From contig JAUUSE010000024.1 in NCBI GenBank assembly GCA_030842085.1, forward strand, positions 1 through 25,123: a stretch of 25,123 nucleotides of DNA. Reading direction: 5' to 3'. Source of the DNA: Timburyella sp030842085. Its GTDB lineage: Bacteria > Bacillota > Clostridia > Oscillospirales > Acutalibacteraceae. The first letter of the stretch is position 1. Each line of letters starts with the position of its first letter. Below the pieces are notes generated by a model. The model had not been told where the DNA came from. It made no database searches and was given only the letters and a program-made list of their open reading frames with translations. The translations under genes and the position numbers were made by a program. Shown here piece after piece: positions 23,886-25,123 of this stretch.

Positions 23886-23944
23886 AAAAAGTTTTTATAT
23901 ATAGAAAATCATATTTTAAAGAATAAATGCATCATAATATAGTA

Positions 23945-24859
23945 TTACAGTTCATCCAAATCGTAAGGCGTACACTGATATACAATAAAGTTAAGCCAAT
24001 TTGAATATAGTAATGAAGCATGGGCCCGCCAGTTGACGCGCGGCAGGAGATCAATATCGTTATTTGGAAAATAATTATAAGGCATGTTGGCATTAATACC
24101 TTTTGAAGTATCTCTTTTATATTCGCTGGCGAGCGTGTCACGATCATATTCAGAATGCCCGGTAACAAAAAAGTTCCGGCAGGCATGGTCAGCGCAGATA
24201 TATACTCCGGCCTTTTTGGAAGAACAGAGTATATCAAGTCCGTCAACCTTTTCTACATCCTCACGCTTAAACTCAGTGTTTCTTGAATGCGGAGCATAAA
24301 AATAATCGTCAAATCCTCGCATGAGCGGATGATGCGGAATGTCTACCTTGTGCAGATATATACCAGACAGCTTATCCGGCAAATTATATTTAGGTATGCC
24401 GTAATGGTAATAGAGGGCTGCCTGTGCCGCCCAGCAAATATGGAATGTAGAGTAAACATTGGTTTTTGACCATTCCATTACTTTGCAAAGTTCATCCCAG
24501 TAATCGACATCCTCAAACTTAAGCAGCTCAACAGGAGCACCCGTTATAATCAAACCGTCATATCTGTTGTTTTTAATCTCATCAAATGTTGTATAAAATG
24601 TAAGAAGATGCTCCTGTGAAGTGTTTTTAGATACATGCGAGGCCATCTGCATAAGAGTAATTTCAACCTGTAGCGGAGTGTTTCCAAGTAAACGAAGCAG
24701 TTGAGTTTCGGTTTCTATTTTTTTAGGCATAAGGTTGAGTATAAGAAGCTTAAGCGGCCTTATGTCCTGATGCAAAGCTCTATGCTCCGTCATAACGAAG
24801 ATATTTTCACTTTTCAGAACTTTAGCGGCCGGGAGTCTATCTGGAATTTTGACGGGCAT
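23945..24859 (-). CDS. metAA: Homoserine O-acetyltransferase, MetA/HTS family
   Basis: This 304-residue cytoplasmic enzyme activates homoserine by acylation, the first committed step from homoserine to methionine. The family's class I glutamine-amidotransferase-like fold is evident. The catalytic residues fall at the canonical numbers: C142 in FHICWAAQAAL, H235 and E237 in VTGHSEYD. Residue 111 is glutamate (ITGAPVELL); in this family Glu111 is associated with acetyl-CoA use and Gly111 with succinyl-CoA, so acetyltransferase is the better call. The start is ATG 24859 (MPVKIPD), the usual family N-terminus, with GAGAGGTG upstream; an in-frame GTG three codons earlier overlaps that binding site. 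No SAM riboswitch fits the short leader. It is monocistronic, with its own terminator. Confidence 0.95.
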   Translation of the reverse strand: MPVKIPDRLPAAKVLKSENIFVMTEHRALHQDIRPLKLLILNLMPKKIETETQLLRLLGNTPLQVEITLMQMASHVSKNTSQEHLLTFYTTFDEIKNNRYDGLIITGAPVELLKFEDVDYWDELCKVMEWSKTNVYSTFHICWAAQAALYYHYGIPKYNLPDKLSGIYLHKVDIPHHPLMRGFDDYFYAPHSRNTEFKREDVEKVDGLDILCSSKKAGVYICADHACRNFFVTGHSEYDRDTLASEYKRDTSKGINANMPYNYFPNNDIDLLPRVNWRAHASLLYSNWLNFIVYQCTPYDLDEL

Positions 24860-24903
24860 ATATAACACCTCTCTTAAAAATATAACTATATAAGTATAAC
24901 ATA

Positions 24904-24909
24904 ATTATA
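24904..24909 (-). promoter_or_regulatory. Possible -10 box of metAA
   Basis: A leftward TATAAT (24909-24904) lies about 45 bases before the metAA ATG. The best -35-like sequence (TTGTCC) is only 14 bp upstream, so the promoter is tentative. Confidence 0.3.
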
Positions 24910-25051
24910 GTACAAATAAAAGTGGACAAGATTAATAAATATCAATAGAATAAAAAATCTCAAAAGGTGGTTAATAGGGAGACCCCGATGCCGATAATTC
25001 GTAGAAGTATAGTAAAAGTAAAAAATATTTAAAATAAATTAAAAAAGGGGG

Positions 25052-25080
25052 TTGACAAGAAAGATTGTGTGCGATATAAT
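25052..25080 (+). promoter_or_regulatory. Strong rightward consensus promoter, probably of an rRNA operon
   Basis: TTGACA (25052-25057), a 17-bp spacer and TATAAT (25075-25080) form an exact sigma-A consensus. A-rich sequence just upstream (about 25013-25046) looks like an UP element. The promoter reads out of the window. Confidence 0.85.
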
Positions 25081-25123
25081 AACAAGGCTCTCTTGAGAGG
25101 GGGAGCGGGAAGCACATTGAAAA
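25081..25123 (+). promoter_or_regulatory. Start of a stable-RNA leader with boxA-like site
   Basis: The transcript would begin with a short stem (CTCTC-TT-GAGAG, 25089-25100) and reach GCACATTGAAAA at 25112-25123. The latter resembles the boxA/TTTGAAAA elements found ahead of 16S rRNA in Firmicutes. The window ends before any rRNA gene, so the assignment is inferred. Confidence 0.5.

Noticed and set aside
24860..25051. SAM riboswitch upstream of metAA
   Set aside because: The leader from the likely -10 box is about 40 nt and shows none of the conserved SAM-I core.
1..25123. CRISPR arrays, tRNA genes or complete insertion sequences
   Set aside because: No regularly spaced repeats, no cloverleaf-like sequence and no transposase gene with terminal repeats were found by eye.

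Overview
The window looks like chromosomal DNA of a low-GC, spore-forming member of the Clostridia, probably an Oscillospiraceae/Ruminococcaceae-like gut Firmicute. The evidence is an intact spoIIAA-spoIIAB-sigF operon, strong AGGAGG-type ribosome binding sites, a DUF6062 protein, a MetA-type homoserine acetyltransferase and heavy use of the ATA isoleucine codon in resident genes. The lineage is an inference; no rRNA gene is present to prove it.

Region 1 (1-7760) holds the start of an unidentified minus-strand gene, a DUF6062 zinc-ligand protein, a small one-helix membrane protein, a GNAT acetyltransferase, an rlmB-type rRNA methyltransferase, and directly behind it a 949-residue membrane protein. 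The last is the most unusual gene here: a long low-complexity N-terminus joined to a P-type-ATPase-like membrane core whose catalytic motifs are destroyed. A secreted CAP/SCP-domain lipoprotein follows. The 577 bp after the DUF6062 gene have no gene but carry three DnaA-box-like nonamers.

Region 2 (7895-14480) reads leftward: the spoIIA operon (anti-anti-sigma, anti-sigma and sigma-F, the forespore switch), then folC and valS, separated by hairpin terminators. valS has a sigma-A promoter with a leader of only about 44 nt, so there is no T-box.

Region 3 (14807-16435) has an unknown multi-pass membrane protein with a near-perfect promoter, and a SAM methyltransferase.

Region 4 (about 16876-22877) is a decayed mobile island, visibly richer in G+C and using ATT/ATC rather than ATA for isoleucine. 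It contains a terminator-bearing possibly structured leader, a tyrosine integrase broken by three single-base losses, an intact heavy-metal P1B-ATPase, a divergent TetR regulator with a promoter and palindromic operator in the shared intergenic space, and a large serine recombinase broken by several frameshifts and an amber codon and lacking its catalytic domain. Outward-reading terminators lie at both margins. The metal-efflux cassette appears to have survived while both recombinases died.

Region 5 (22903-25123) returns to resident sequence: a signal-peptide surface protein with a sortase-like tail, metAA, and at the extreme right edge a strong rightward promoter with an AT-rich upstream tract and a boxA-like leader. 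This is most likely the start of an rRNA operon lying just outside the window.
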